From: Jatrophihabitans sp035642535
GTDB taxonomy: Bacteria > Actinomycetota > Actinomycetes > Mycobacteriales > Jatrophihabitantaceae
DNA length: 64,000 nucleotides
NCBI GenBank assembly: GCA_035642535.1
Contig: DASQSE010000056.1
Coordinates: 1-64,000 of the forward strand
Direction: 5' to 3'
The position numbers and the translations under genes are program-made. Position 1 is the stretch's first letter; the number at the start of each line of letters is the position of its first letter. The notes beneath the pieces are model-generated. The model searched no databases and had not been told where the DNA came from. It saw nothing but the letters and a program-made list of their open reading frames with translations. Shown one piece after another: positions 7,973 through 18,151 of the stretch.

Positions 7973-9061
7973 TCACGATCGGGTGCCGAGCCCCGGCACG
8001 ATGTCGTTGAGCTTGAAGGTGACCGGCAGTTCGAGTTGCTCGTAGGTGCACGACTGCGGCTCGCGGTCCGGGCGCCAGCGGACGAAGTGCGCGAGGTGGC
8101 GGAAGCGATTGCCTTCCATGTGCTCGTACTTGACCTCGACGACGCGCTCCGGCCGGAGCGGAATGAAGGAGAGGTCCTTCGTCGCGTTCCACCTGCTCAC
8201 CGCCCCCGGCAGTCGTCGTCCGCCGGAGTGCGCCTCGGCGTTGGCCCACTCGCGCCACGGGTGGTCTTCGCCCTCGGTCAGTAGCAGCGGTTCCAATTCG
8301 CCGACCAGCGCGGCCCGCCGGGCTGCGGGGAACGCACCGATGACTCCGACGTGCTGCAGGTGCTCACCGTCGAAAAGGCCGAGCAGCATCGAGCCGATCA
8401 GCGGCTGCTCCGCGGTGGACGTCTTGTGCCAGCGGAAGCCGGCCAGTACGCAGTCGGCCGTGCGTTCGTGCTTGATCTTGAACATGACACGCTTGTCCGG
8501 CACGTAGCCGCCGTCGAGCGGCTTGGCGATCACGCCGTCCAGCCCCGCGCCCTCGAACTCGGTGAACCATCGCTGCGCCAGGTCGAGATCTGTGGTGGCC
8601 GGCGTGAGGTGCACCGATCGGCCCGCGCCGGCGAGCACGTCAGCGAGCGCGGCGCGGCGTTCTTCGAACGGGCGCCGCGTGTAGTCGTCGTCGCCGAGGG
8701 CGAGCAGGTCGAAGGCGATGAAGGAGGCCGGCGTCTTCTCGCTCAGCATCGTCACGCGCGATACCGCCGGGTGGATGCGCTGTTGCAGCGCGTCGAAGTC
8801 GAGACCTTTGTCGGCCGCGATGACGATCTCGCCGTCGACCACGCAGCGCTCCGGCAGTTCGTCCTTGATGGCAGCGATGAGCTCGGGGAAGTAGCGGGTC
8901 ATCGGCCGCTCGTTGCGGCTGCCCAACTCCACCTCGTCGGAGTCGCGGAAGCAAATGGTGCGGAATCCGTCCCACTTGGGCTCATACGACATGCCGGGCG
9001 GGATCGTCGCAACCGCCTTGGCGAGCATCGGGGCGACGGGCGGCATCACGGGCAGCTTCAT
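7973..9061 (-). CDS. ligC: ATP-dependent DNA ligase, LigC type
   Basis: 362 residues from the ATG at 9061 (MKLPVMPPVAPML). The upstream open frame to 9142 overlaps the previous gene and is not conserved-looking. The nucleotidyltransferase domain has motif I EPKWDGFR with the AMP-accepting lysine at residue 29, DGEIVI (motif III region), FIAFDLLAL, GLDGVIAKP (motif IV) and MFKIKHERTADCVL (motif V). An OB-fold C-terminal part follows, ending in VVEVKYEHMEG. There is no LigD polymerase or phosphoesterase domain. LigC enzymes seal nicks and are linked to backup end joining or excision repair. The reductase gene lies 37 bases upstream. Confidence 0.9.
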   Translation of the reverse strand: MKLPVMPPVAPMLAKAVATIPPGMSYEPKWDGFRTICFRDSDEVELGSRNERPMTRYFPELIAAIKDELPERCVVDGEIVIAADKGLDFDALQQRIHPAVSRVTMLSEKTPASFIAFDLLALGDDDYTRRPFEERRAALADVLAGAGRSVHLTPATTDLDLAQRWFTEFEGAGLDGVIAKPLDGGYVPDKRVMFKIKHERTADCVLAGFRWHKTSTAEQPLIGSMLLGLFDGEHLQHVGVIGAFPAARRAALVGELEPLLLTEGEDHPWREWANAEAHSGGRRLPGAVSRWNATKDLSFIPLRPERVVEVKYEHMEGNRFRHLAHFVRWRPDREPQSCTYEQLELPVTFKLNDIVPGLGTRS

Positions 9062-9098
9062 CGGCTCATTCTGACTGCTCGACTGCGAAGATTTAGCA

Positions 9099-9836
9099 CT
9101 AGCCCGTGCGGTATCGGAGGAACAGGGCGCCGTCCTCCTCAAGGAGGCCGACCAGGCGCAGTCCGACCTGTTGCCCCCACAAGTCGGAGCCGGCGGTGAT
9201 CCGACCTGGGCCCGGCCCGATGAGCATCGGCGTGAAGCTCAGGCACAGTTCGTCCACGACACCGGCGTCGGCAAGCTGGGCGAAGGCGGTCGGGCCGCCT
9301 TCCGAGAGAATCCGGGTGAGGCCGCGTTCCTCGAGGGCGGCCCGCGCGAGCGTGAGATCCACCATCTCGCCTCCGCAGACGGCCACGTCGGCAACCTGCT
9401 CGAGCGCGACGCGGCGCTGGGCGGGTGCGGCCTCGCAGGTCAGGACGATGGTGCGGGCCTGCGCCGGAGCGTCCGTGAACAGCCCCGAGGCCGGATCGAG
9501 GCGCAGGCTGCGGCTGATGACCGCCGTCGGCAACGTGTCGCGGAGCCCGAGGTTGCGGCGGGTTTCGGCACGCTCGTCCGAGACGACGACGGCCTGGTAG
9601 CCCTCGATCGTCACCGTTCCGGCTCCGGCGACGATCACATCGGCGAGATCCCGAAGCGCCCCGAAGACCGCGTTGTCGCCCGCCGTCTGCAGCCCCGCGG
9701 ACTTGCCGAAGGCCTGGGCGGCGCCGTCGACCGAGCTGACGAAGTTGACCCGCAAGCCGCCACTGTCGAGCCAGTCGGCCGCGTAGAACGCGTGCAGGTC
9801 GACGTCATCGGCCTGGGTGGGGAGCAGCGCGCGCAT
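9099..9836 (-). CDS. Pyrimidine reductase family protein (RibD C-terminal domain)
   Basis: 245 residues from the ATG at 9836 (MRALLPTQADDVDLH). It consists of a single RibD_C/dihydrofolate-reductase-like domain: LRVNFVSSVDGAAQAFGKS near the N-terminus, VIVAGAGTVTIEGY for the nucleotide-binding turn, and ILSEGGPTAFAQLADAGVVDE for the second NADPH region. It lacks the deaminase domain of a full RibD, as in the standalone reductases common in actinobacteria. The substrate could be a riboflavin precursor or another pyrimidine. It is the first gene of the leftward run that continues to 2265, and it is divergent from the gene at 9855 with only 18 bases between them. Confidence 0.8.
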   Translation of the reverse strand: MRALLPTQADDVDLHAFYAADWLDSGGLRVNFVSSVDGAAQAFGKSAGLQTAGDNAVFGALRDLADVIVAGAGTVTIEGYQAVVVSDERAETRRNLGLRDTLPTAVISRSLRLDPASGLFTDAPAQARTIVLTCEAAPAQRRVALEQVADVAVCGGEMVDLTLARAALEERGLTRILSEGGPTAFAQLADAGVVDELCLSFTPMLIGPGPGRITAGSDLWGQQVGLRLVGLLEEDGALFLRYRTG

Positions 9837-9854
9837 GGGGGAACGATAGGTGGT

Positions 9855-10562
9855 GTGGCGAGTAGTCGCGTCCAGGTGCCTGCCGGTGTCGAGCGGGCGC
9901 TCGACCGCGCCCTGGACAAGGCGCTCGCGATCCAACGCCCGGCGGTGCAGGGCTACCTGCACCGCGTACGGCGTCGGCATCCGGAGCTGACGGCTGCGCA
10001 ACTGGTGCGCCAACTCGAGCGCCGTTACCTCGCCGCGGTCGTCGGCATCGGCGGCGCCTCCGGCGCGTCCGCGGCAGTGCCCGGGGCAGGGACCGCCGCC
10101 GCCATCGCGTCCGGAGCGGCAGAGGTGACGGCGTTCGTTTCGGCCTCCACGCTCTACGTGCTGGCGCTGGCGGAACTGCACGGCATTCCGGTCAGCGACC
10201 CGGAGGTACGGCGCGCGTTGGTCGTGTCGGTGCTGGTGGGCGAAGGTGGCATCGCGGCGCTGGAGGGCGCCGCCGCGGCCGAGGCGCACTGGGCACACGT
10301 GCTGGCCCGCGCGACGCCGCGCGACAAGATCACGGCGGCCAACAGCTACCTCGGCCGGTTGCTGCTGCGCCGGATGGGCACCCGGCACGGTGTGCTGCTC
10401 GCCGGGCGGGCGCTGCCGCTCGGTATCGGCGCGGCCATCGGCGCAGGTGGCAACGCGGCCCTCGCGCGCGGAGCGATCGCAGCGGCGCGGCGCGCGTTCG
10501 GCCCGGCACCGAGCGCGTTCCCGCCGCGCGTCGTGGACGTCGGGCCGTCCGCTGCGGATTGA
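9855..10562 (+). CDS. EcsC-like hydrophobic protein, unknown function
   Basis: 235 residues from a GTG at 9855. The middle is a small-residue-rich hydrophobic block (GGASGASAAVPGAGTAAA), followed by TLYVLALAELHGIPVSDPEVRR and then GEGGIAALEGAAA. The order of a Gly/Ala-rich hydrophobic segment, a helix ending in HG, and DPEVRRAL resembles the EcsC family, whose role is unclear. A second Ala/Gly segment lies near the C-terminus (PLGIGAAIGAGGNAALARG). The protein may associate with membranes. Its promoter must share the 18-bp gap with the divergent reductase gene or overlap coding sequence. Confidence 0.55.
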   Translation: MASSRVQVPAGVERALDRALDKALAIQRPAVQGYLHRVRRRHPELTAAQLVRQLERRYLAAVVGIGGASGASAAVPGAGTAAAIASGAAEVTAFVSASTLYVLALAELHGIPVSDPEVRRALVVSVLVGEGGIAALEGAAAAEAHWAHVLARATPRDKITAANSYLGRLLLRRMGTRHGVLLAGRALPLGIGAAIGAGGNAALARGAIAAARRAFGPAPSAFPPRVVDVGPSAAD

Positions 10563-10597
10563 TAGGTTCTGTGCGGCAATTGACGGAAAGGTGACCA

Positions 10598-10801
10598 ATG
10601 TTCGTGGTGGTGTTGACGGACGAAGGGCAACAGCTGGTCGGGCCGCGCGCGGTCGGTCCGTTCGACGACTACGACACTGCGCAGCAGTGCGGGAACGCCC
10701 TCACTGAGCAGTGGCGGGTCGAGTCCGGCAAAGCGCCGCAGGTCAATGTCGTCCGCGTCGAGGATCCGATTCCTGGTGTCGTCGTCGGCGAGATTCAGTA
10801 G
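10598..10801 (+). CDS. Small conserved-looking protein, unknown function
   Basis: 67 residues starting MFVVVLTDEGQQLVGPRAV, with a GGAAAGG ribosome site before the ATG. It is acidic and compact, with a short beta-alpha-beta look and no signal peptide or membrane segment. A similar small protein ending in a GEI-type motif is often seen in actinobacterial genomes, but I do not know a function. It follows the EcsC-like gene by 35 bases and may be co-transcribed. Confidence 0.5.
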   Translation: MFVVVLTDEGQQLVGPRAVGPFDDYDTAQQCGNALTEQWRVESGKAPQVNVVRVEDPIPGVVVGEIQ

Positions 10802-10836
10802 TTCGGGCCGCGCTTGGTACTAAATTCGCGGTTGAC

Positions 10837-11151
10837 ATGACCGGAGCCGACCGGGATTCGACCACTATCGAAGCGCTCGCCGAGTTGTTCGAACTCGTCG
10901 GGCGCCGCTGGACGCTGCGGATCCTCTGGGAGCTGCGCGATCGGACTCTCACCTTCAACGACTTGCGGCGCGCCGTCGGCGGGATGAGTCAGAGCGTGCT
11001 CGTCACCAGGCTCACCGAGCTGTTCGGAGCCGGGCTGGTGGCCGACGTGGCCGGTGGCTACCGGCTCACGCTGGACGGTCAGGCCCTGGTGCGCGAGCTG
11101 GCGCCGCTGGAGTCGTGGGCGACGCGCTGGGAGCGCGATCGGCTCGCCTAG
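10837..11151 (+). CDS. HxlR-family winged-helix transcriptional regulator
   Basis: 104 residues from the ATG at 10837. The HxlR core is clear: ELVGRRWTLRILWELRDRTL, then FNDLRRAVGGMSQSVLVTRL (recognition helix) and LFGAGLVADVAGGYRLT (wing). It lacks the N-terminal Cys found in redox-sensing members, so its signal is unknown. Its TAG stop overlaps the TAG stop of treZ on the other strand inside a single CTAG. Confidence 0.85.
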   Translation: MTGADRDSTTIEALAELFELVGRRWTLRILWELRDRTLTFNDLRRAVGGMSQSVLVTRLTELFGAGLVADVAGGYRLTLDGQALVRELAPLESWATRWERDRLA

Positions 11152-12863
11152 CGAGCGCGCACGATGGCCGCCGACTCCGCGGCAAGCAGGAGGCCGTGCG
11201 GACCCGGTTCGGCTGCCGCGGTCGCGAGCACGACCTTGCCGGGCGGGACCGGAATCGGCCGCGCGGCTGCGGCCAGATTCACCGCCACGTCGAACGCGCC
11301 GCGATGCATGACAAGCCAGCGGGCGTCCGAGTCGAAGTCGACCGCCACGTGCTCCAGGTCGCCGTCGCGCAGCTCAGGTTCGGCCGCCCGCAGCTCGATC
11401 AGGCGGCGATAGAGATCGAGCACATCCGCGTGCCCGTCAGCCGACGCTTCCGGCCAGTCGAGAATCGCGGAGTAGTAGGCCTTCGGGTCCTGCGGATCGA
11501 TGAGCTTGCTGGTGTCCCAACCGTGTTCGGCGAATTCGGCGAGCCGGCCCGCGCCGGTGGCGGCCGCGAGATCGGGCTCGGGGTGCGACGTGAAGAACGG
11601 CCACCGGGTGGTTGCGGCCCACTCCTCGCCCATCCACAGCATCGGCGTGAACGGTGAGGTGAGCAGCAGCACGGCGCCCACCTTGAGCATTCCGGGCGGA
11701 GCGAGCTCGGGAAGCCGCTCGCCGAGGGCGCGGTTGCCAACCTGGTCGTGGTTCTGCAGGCAGGCGACGAACTGCTCGCCACGATGCCGATGGCGGTCGA
11801 TCGGCTTGCCCCAGATCGTGTCGCGGAACGTCGAGTACGTGCCGTCGTGCAGGAAGGCACGCGTGAACGTCTTCGCGAGCACCTCCGGCGGACCGAAGTC
11901 GCAGTAGTAGCCGCGCCGCTCGCCGGTCAGCATTGCGTGCAACGCGTGGTGCACGTCGTCGTCCCACTGCGCCGTCAGCCCCCAGCCGCCGAGCTCGCGC
12001 GGGGTGATCGTGACCGGGTCGTTGAGGTCGCTCTCGCCGATCAGGCTGAGCGGCCGGTCGAGGGTGCCGGCCAGCTCGTCGACCGCCGCGGACACCTCGG
12101 CGAGGATGTGCGTCGGGGAGCCGTCGTGCAATGCGTGGACGGCATCGAGGCGCAGCCCGTCCAGGTGGTACTCGCGCAGCCACATGAGCGCGTTGTCGAC
12201 GACGTAACGCCGCACCTCGGCCTCTTCGAGGTTCACGAGCGCGCCCCACGTGCTGCGGCCGTCTTTCAGATACGGGCCGAAGCGGGACAGGTAGTTCCCG
12301 GACGGACCGAGGTGGTTGTAGACGACGTCGAGCAGCACGGCCAGGCCGCGCTGATGCGCCGCGTCGACGAACCGCTTGCAGCCGTCCGGCCCGCCGTACG
12401 GCTCGTGCACCGCGTACCACAGCACGCCGTCGTAGCCCCAGTTCCACACCCCGTTGAAGTCGTTGACGGGCAGCACCTCCACATGCGTGACGCCGAGGTC
12501 GACGAGGTGGTCCAGCCGCTCGATCGCGCTGTCGAAGCTCGCGCCGCGGGTGAACGTGCCGAGGTGCAGCTCGTAGATCACCGCCGCCGAGAGATCACGT
12601 CCGGGCCAGTCCTGGTCGTGCCACTCGTAGCGGTCGTCGTCGTAGACCCGGCTCGGGCCGTGGACGCCCTGTGGCTGCCAGCGCGAGCGGGGATCGGGAA
12701 CGGGCTGGTCGCTGTCGTCGATCAGGAACGCGTAGTCGGTGCCGGGCGCGAGGTCCGGTCCCGACCACCAGCCGCCGTCGGTGGGCTGCAGCGAGATGTC
12801 CGCGCCGCCCGTCCGGACGAGGATTGTCGTCTTGTCCGGCGCCCACACCCTGATTGCAGCCAC
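11148..12863 (-). CDS. treZ: Malto-oligosyltrehalose trehalohydrolase
   Basis: 571 residues from a GTG at 12863 with GGTGGAG just upstream. TreZ releases trehalose from the maltooligosyltrehalose made by TreY. An N-terminal beta domain (IRVWAPDKTTILVRTGG) is followed by a GH13 barrel with DVVYNHLGPSGNY, the nucleophile in GLRLDAVHAL, the acid in LIGESDLND, and QNHDQVGNR. The C-terminal beta domain ends LLLAAESAAIVRAR. The length is normal for the family. It lies 65 bases downstream of treY and completes the cluster. Confidence 0.95.
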   Translation of the reverse strand: MAAIRVWAPDKTTILVRTGGADISLQPTDGGWWSGPDLAPGTDYAFLIDDSDQPVPDPRSRWQPQGVHGPSRVYDDDRYEWHDQDWPGRDLSAAVIYELHLGTFTRGASFDSAIERLDHLVDLGVTHVEVLPVNDFNGVWNWGYDGVLWYAVHEPYGGPDGCKRFVDAAHQRGLAVLLDVVYNHLGPSGNYLSRFGPYLKDGRSTWGALVNLEEAEVRRYVVDNALMWLREYHLDGLRLDAVHALHDGSPTHILAEVSAAVDELAGTLDRPLSLIGESDLNDPVTITPRELGGWGLTAQWDDDVHHALHAMLTGERRGYYCDFGPPEVLAKTFTRAFLHDGTYSTFRDTIWGKPIDRHRHRGEQFVACLQNHDQVGNRALGERLPELAPPGMLKVGAVLLLTSPFTPMLWMGEEWAATTRWPFFTSHPEPDLAAATGAGRLAEFAEHGWDTSKLIDPQDPKAYYSAILDWPEASADGHADVLDLYRRLIELRAAEPELRDGDLEHVAVDFDSDARWLVMHRGAFDVAVNLAAAARPIPVPPGKVVLATAAAEPGPHGLLLAAESAAIVRAR

Positions 12864-12928
12864 GCTCTCCACCCTGCCCGAATCCCGGCCCGCATCCACG
12901 GGTGCACTCTGCCGACGACGGCCGAGCA

Positions 12929-15204
12929 TCAGCGGACGAGCAGTGCCACCGGGTAGATGTCGAGCAGTTCGGCGAGTGGCATCTCGGCAGCGACCCGGCG
13001 GCCGGTGAGCACGTCGGTGGCGGAGCCGCCGAGATCCACGGACGTCTCCCGCCAGCCGCCGTCCCGCTCGAGGCCGACCGGCAGCCGGGTCGCGACCGTG
13101 ACCGAACCGCCGCGGTCGAACGCGACGACGTGATCGGTGGCCGGGCCGGTCGCGACGATCGGTCGGTAGTCGTCGAACAGGTCGGGCCAGTCGCGGCGCA
13201 GCCGCAGCGTGCGCGAGACGAGCCACAACTTTGCCGCGCCGGAGGCGTCGACGGGCGGCGCTTCGTTCGCGGCGTCGAGCTTGTCGAGCAGCACCCGGCG
13301 TGCCTCGAAGTCGACGGGCCGCCGATTGTCCGGGTCGACGAGCGAGTCGTCCCAGAACTCGGTGCCCTGGTACACATCGGGCACGCCGGGCATCGTCAGC
13401 TGGACCAGCTTCTGGCCGAGCGAGTTCGTCCACCCGTAGGGCGTGATGCGATCGACGAAGGCGCTCAACGGCTCGCGGACGGCCGGCTCGTCGTAGGCGG
13501 CGTCGACGAGGCCACGTACGGCGGCCTCGAACTCGGCGTCCGGGTCGCGCCACGATGTCGAGACCGCCGCCTCCCGGGCCGCCTTCTCCGCGTAGGCGTG
13601 CATCCTGGCGCGCGAGATGAACCCCGCGCCGGCGAAGGTCTGCCACAGCAGGTAGCCGAACGGCGCGTCCGGAAGCGGCACCGCCGACATCAGGTGGCGG
13701 GCGAGCGCGGCCCACTCGTCCGGCAGCTCGCTGAGCACCGCGAGCCGGGCACGCACATCCTCGCTGCGCTTCGTGTCGTGCGTCGACACGGTGGTCATGC
13801 CGCGCGCGGCGACCTGCTGCCGCAGCGTCTGGGCTGCGTGGAAGTCGTCCAGGCCGAGCCCGAACCGCCCTGGGTCGTCCCCGACCTCGTTCCGCGCGAC
13901 GAAGCGTGAGTAGCGGTAGTACGCGGTGTCCTCGACGCCCTTGGCCATCACCGCGCCGCAGGTCTGCTCGAAGCGGGTGCACAGCTCGTCCGCGGGGTCG
14001 GCCAGCCGCGGCGCGAGCGCGTCGATCGACTCGGCCAGCTCGGGGCGCGCCGCGCGGGCCCGTTCGAGCGCCGTCGCGAGCCGGTCGGCACCCTCGGGCA
14101 GATAGGAGCGATAGGTGGGGAACGCGACGAGCAGTTCGGCCAGCGCCTCGTCGGCCCGCTCCACGACCTGCGCAAGCGCGGCCATCCGACGGACCTCGGC
14201 CCGCAGAATGGACGTGACGCCGTCCCGCTTGCCGGCCTGGACATGCTCCGCGCAGCTGCGCGGATCCGCGGTCAGCTCGCGATAGAGCGCGTCGAGGACG
14301 GGTTCGGTCGCCGGGTCCACGAACACCGCGCCCACCTCGGCCAGCGCGTCGTAGCCGGTTGTGCCGTCGACCGGCCACTCGTCCGGCAACCGCTCGCCCG
14401 TCGCGAGGATCTTCTCCACCACCAGCCAGGCGTCCTCGCCGGCAAGTCCGCGCAGCCGGCTGAGGTAGTGCAGCGGCGCGGCGAGCCCGTCCGGGTGGTC
14501 GACGCGCAGCCCGGCGATGCCGTCGCCGTGCATCCAGCGGGCGATCTGCGTGTGCGTGGCATCGAAGACGAGATCGTCCTCGACGCGCAGTCCGGCCAGC
14601 GCGGTGATCGCGAAGAAACGCCGGTAGTTCTGCTCTGCGTCCGCGCGGCGGTAGCTCGCGAGCTCGTAGTGCTGCCGCGCGTGTACGTCGGCGGCCGACT
14701 CGCCCGGCGCCGGGCCGGTATCGGGCGCGAGCGGGAAGCGATGCTCGAAGTACCTCAGTTCGCCGGCGACGACTTCGAGCTGGTCATCGGTGAAGTCGTC
14801 GCCGAGGACGGGGAGCAGCAGTCGCCCGCGAGTCCAGTCGATGTCGAACCAGCGTGCGTAAACCGAGTCGCGGCCCAGCTTGAGCACGTCCCACCAGGCG
14901 CGGTTCTGTGCGGCGTCCGCGATACCGGTGTGATTCGGCACGATGTCGACCACGATGCGGACGCTGCGTGCCCGCGCGGCGACGAGCAGCCGCGTCCAGC
15001 CGTCCACTCCGCCGCGCTGCGCATCGATGGTGTCGTAGCCGACGACGTCGTAGCCGTGCTCGGAGCCGCGCATGGACGGCAGCAGCGGCGAGACGTACGC
15101 CGCACCGACACCGAGCGTCGCCAGGTAGTCGCACACGTCGGCAGCCGCGTACAGATCGAAGGAGGGCCGTACCTGGAGCCGGTACGACGACGTCGGCTGC
15201 GGCA

Positions 15205-15205
<1 letters not shown>
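12929..15205 (-). CDS. treY: Malto-oligosyltrehalose synthase
   Basis: 758 residues. TreY turns the reducing-end alpha-1,4 bond of maltooligosaccharides into the alpha-1,1 bond of trehalose. It starts MPQPTSSYRLQVRPSFDLY, the usual TreY N-terminus. The GH13 motifs are VDIVPNHTG, the nucleophile in GLRVDHPDGL, the general acid in WLVVEKIL and STHDTKRSED. VMAKGVEDTAYYRY is a TreY hallmark. Its ATG shares one base with the glgX stop (TGATG), so the two are translationally coupled. Confidence 0.95.
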
Positions 15206-17304
<2,099 letters not shown>

Positions 17305-17336
17305 CCGCTCAGCTTGCCAGGGACGGTGCCGCGACG

Positions 17337-17981
17337 TTACAAGCGCCGAAAATGCTGGGTTGCAGCGATGGCGAGCACCCCGGCGACCACTCCGGCCAGG
17401 CCGAACCAGAGGAATCCGCCGACGGGCACGTCGTACTGGACGGCGGGCGGGCCGAGGCCGGCGCCGACACCGGTCGAGGCGTGCAGCCGGTCCGAGACGG
17501 CGTTGACCTGCAGCGCGGCGGCGGCGAGCAATCCGGCGAACGCGCCCACGATCGCGATGGCGGCGACGCTGACGCCGGTCGCCGCGCGGGGCGAGATGCG
17601 GGCGGCGAACCTTGGCACCGCCGAGCCGGCGACCGCGAACGCAAGCACGACGAGAACGGCGGCGCAGACGCACAGCGCCAGACCCCAGCGCGTCTCGTGC
17701 AGCCCCGCTGGGATCGGATCTCCGTCACTGGTGCGCAGCCGTCCCCAGCCGTCGACCCAGTACGACGGCTGGCGCTGCCCGACGACCTCACGGACCGTGT
17801 ATACCCGCTGGAACGAGGCCACAACGGCCAGCGCAGCGGCCGCGGCGAACATGACGATCGCACCCACCCGATGCCGGTCGATGGCGAGATTGCGGGCCAT
17901 CCGGGCGCCGCCGCCGATCTCCTCGCGCTGGCCGAGCCCGTCCGGCTGCCCGTCGGTCAGGAAGAACTCGATCTCGACCAC
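17337..17981 (-). CDS. Multi-span membrane protein, unknown function
   Basis: 214 residues from a GTG at 17981. Four hydrophobic segments are visible, at about residues 41-60, 100-120, 137-157 and 188-207. Between the first and second is a loop with RVYTVREVVGQRQPSYWVDG and WGRLRTSDGDPIP, probably extracellular. The N-terminal 30 residues are polar (MVEIEFFLTDGQPDGLG). I do not recognise the family. It lies 32 bases upstream of glgX on the same strand and could be its transcriptional neighbour. Confidence 0.65.
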   Translation of the reverse strand: MVEIEFFLTDGQPDGLGQREEIGGGARMARNLAIDRHRVGAIVMFAAAAALAVVASFQRVYTVREVVGQRQPSYWVDGWGRLRTSDGDPIPAGLHETRWGLALCVCAAVLVVLAFAVAGSAVPRFAARISPRAATGVSVAAIAIVGAFAGLLAAAALQVNAVSDRLHASTGVGAGLGPPAVQYDVPVGGFLWFGLAGVVAGVLAIAATQHFRRL

Positions 17982-18151
17982 GGCGCGAGTTTGACACTCG
18001 GAACGCCGCGATTCCTGAGCCTGAAGTCCCGAGATTCCGCAATGCCGGCGCCGGCCGCCCGGTATGTCCGTTGTGCCTGGCGGCCGCGCCCGTCCGGAGC
18101 GCTCGTCGGCGATCGCACGTCCTTGTCGGAGCGGTCTCGTACCTTGGTGGT

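Noticed and set aside
7037..9061. Declaring the LigC/Abi-alpha pair a new anti-phage system
   Set aside because: No nuclease, toxin or membrane-disrupting effector is present, and the neighbours are housekeeping or envelope genes. It is kept only as a lead.
11748..12956. Rightward 402-codon frame opposite treZ
   Set aside because: Antisense to well-conserved TreZ motifs; its length reflects the scarcity of stop codons in high-GC DNA.
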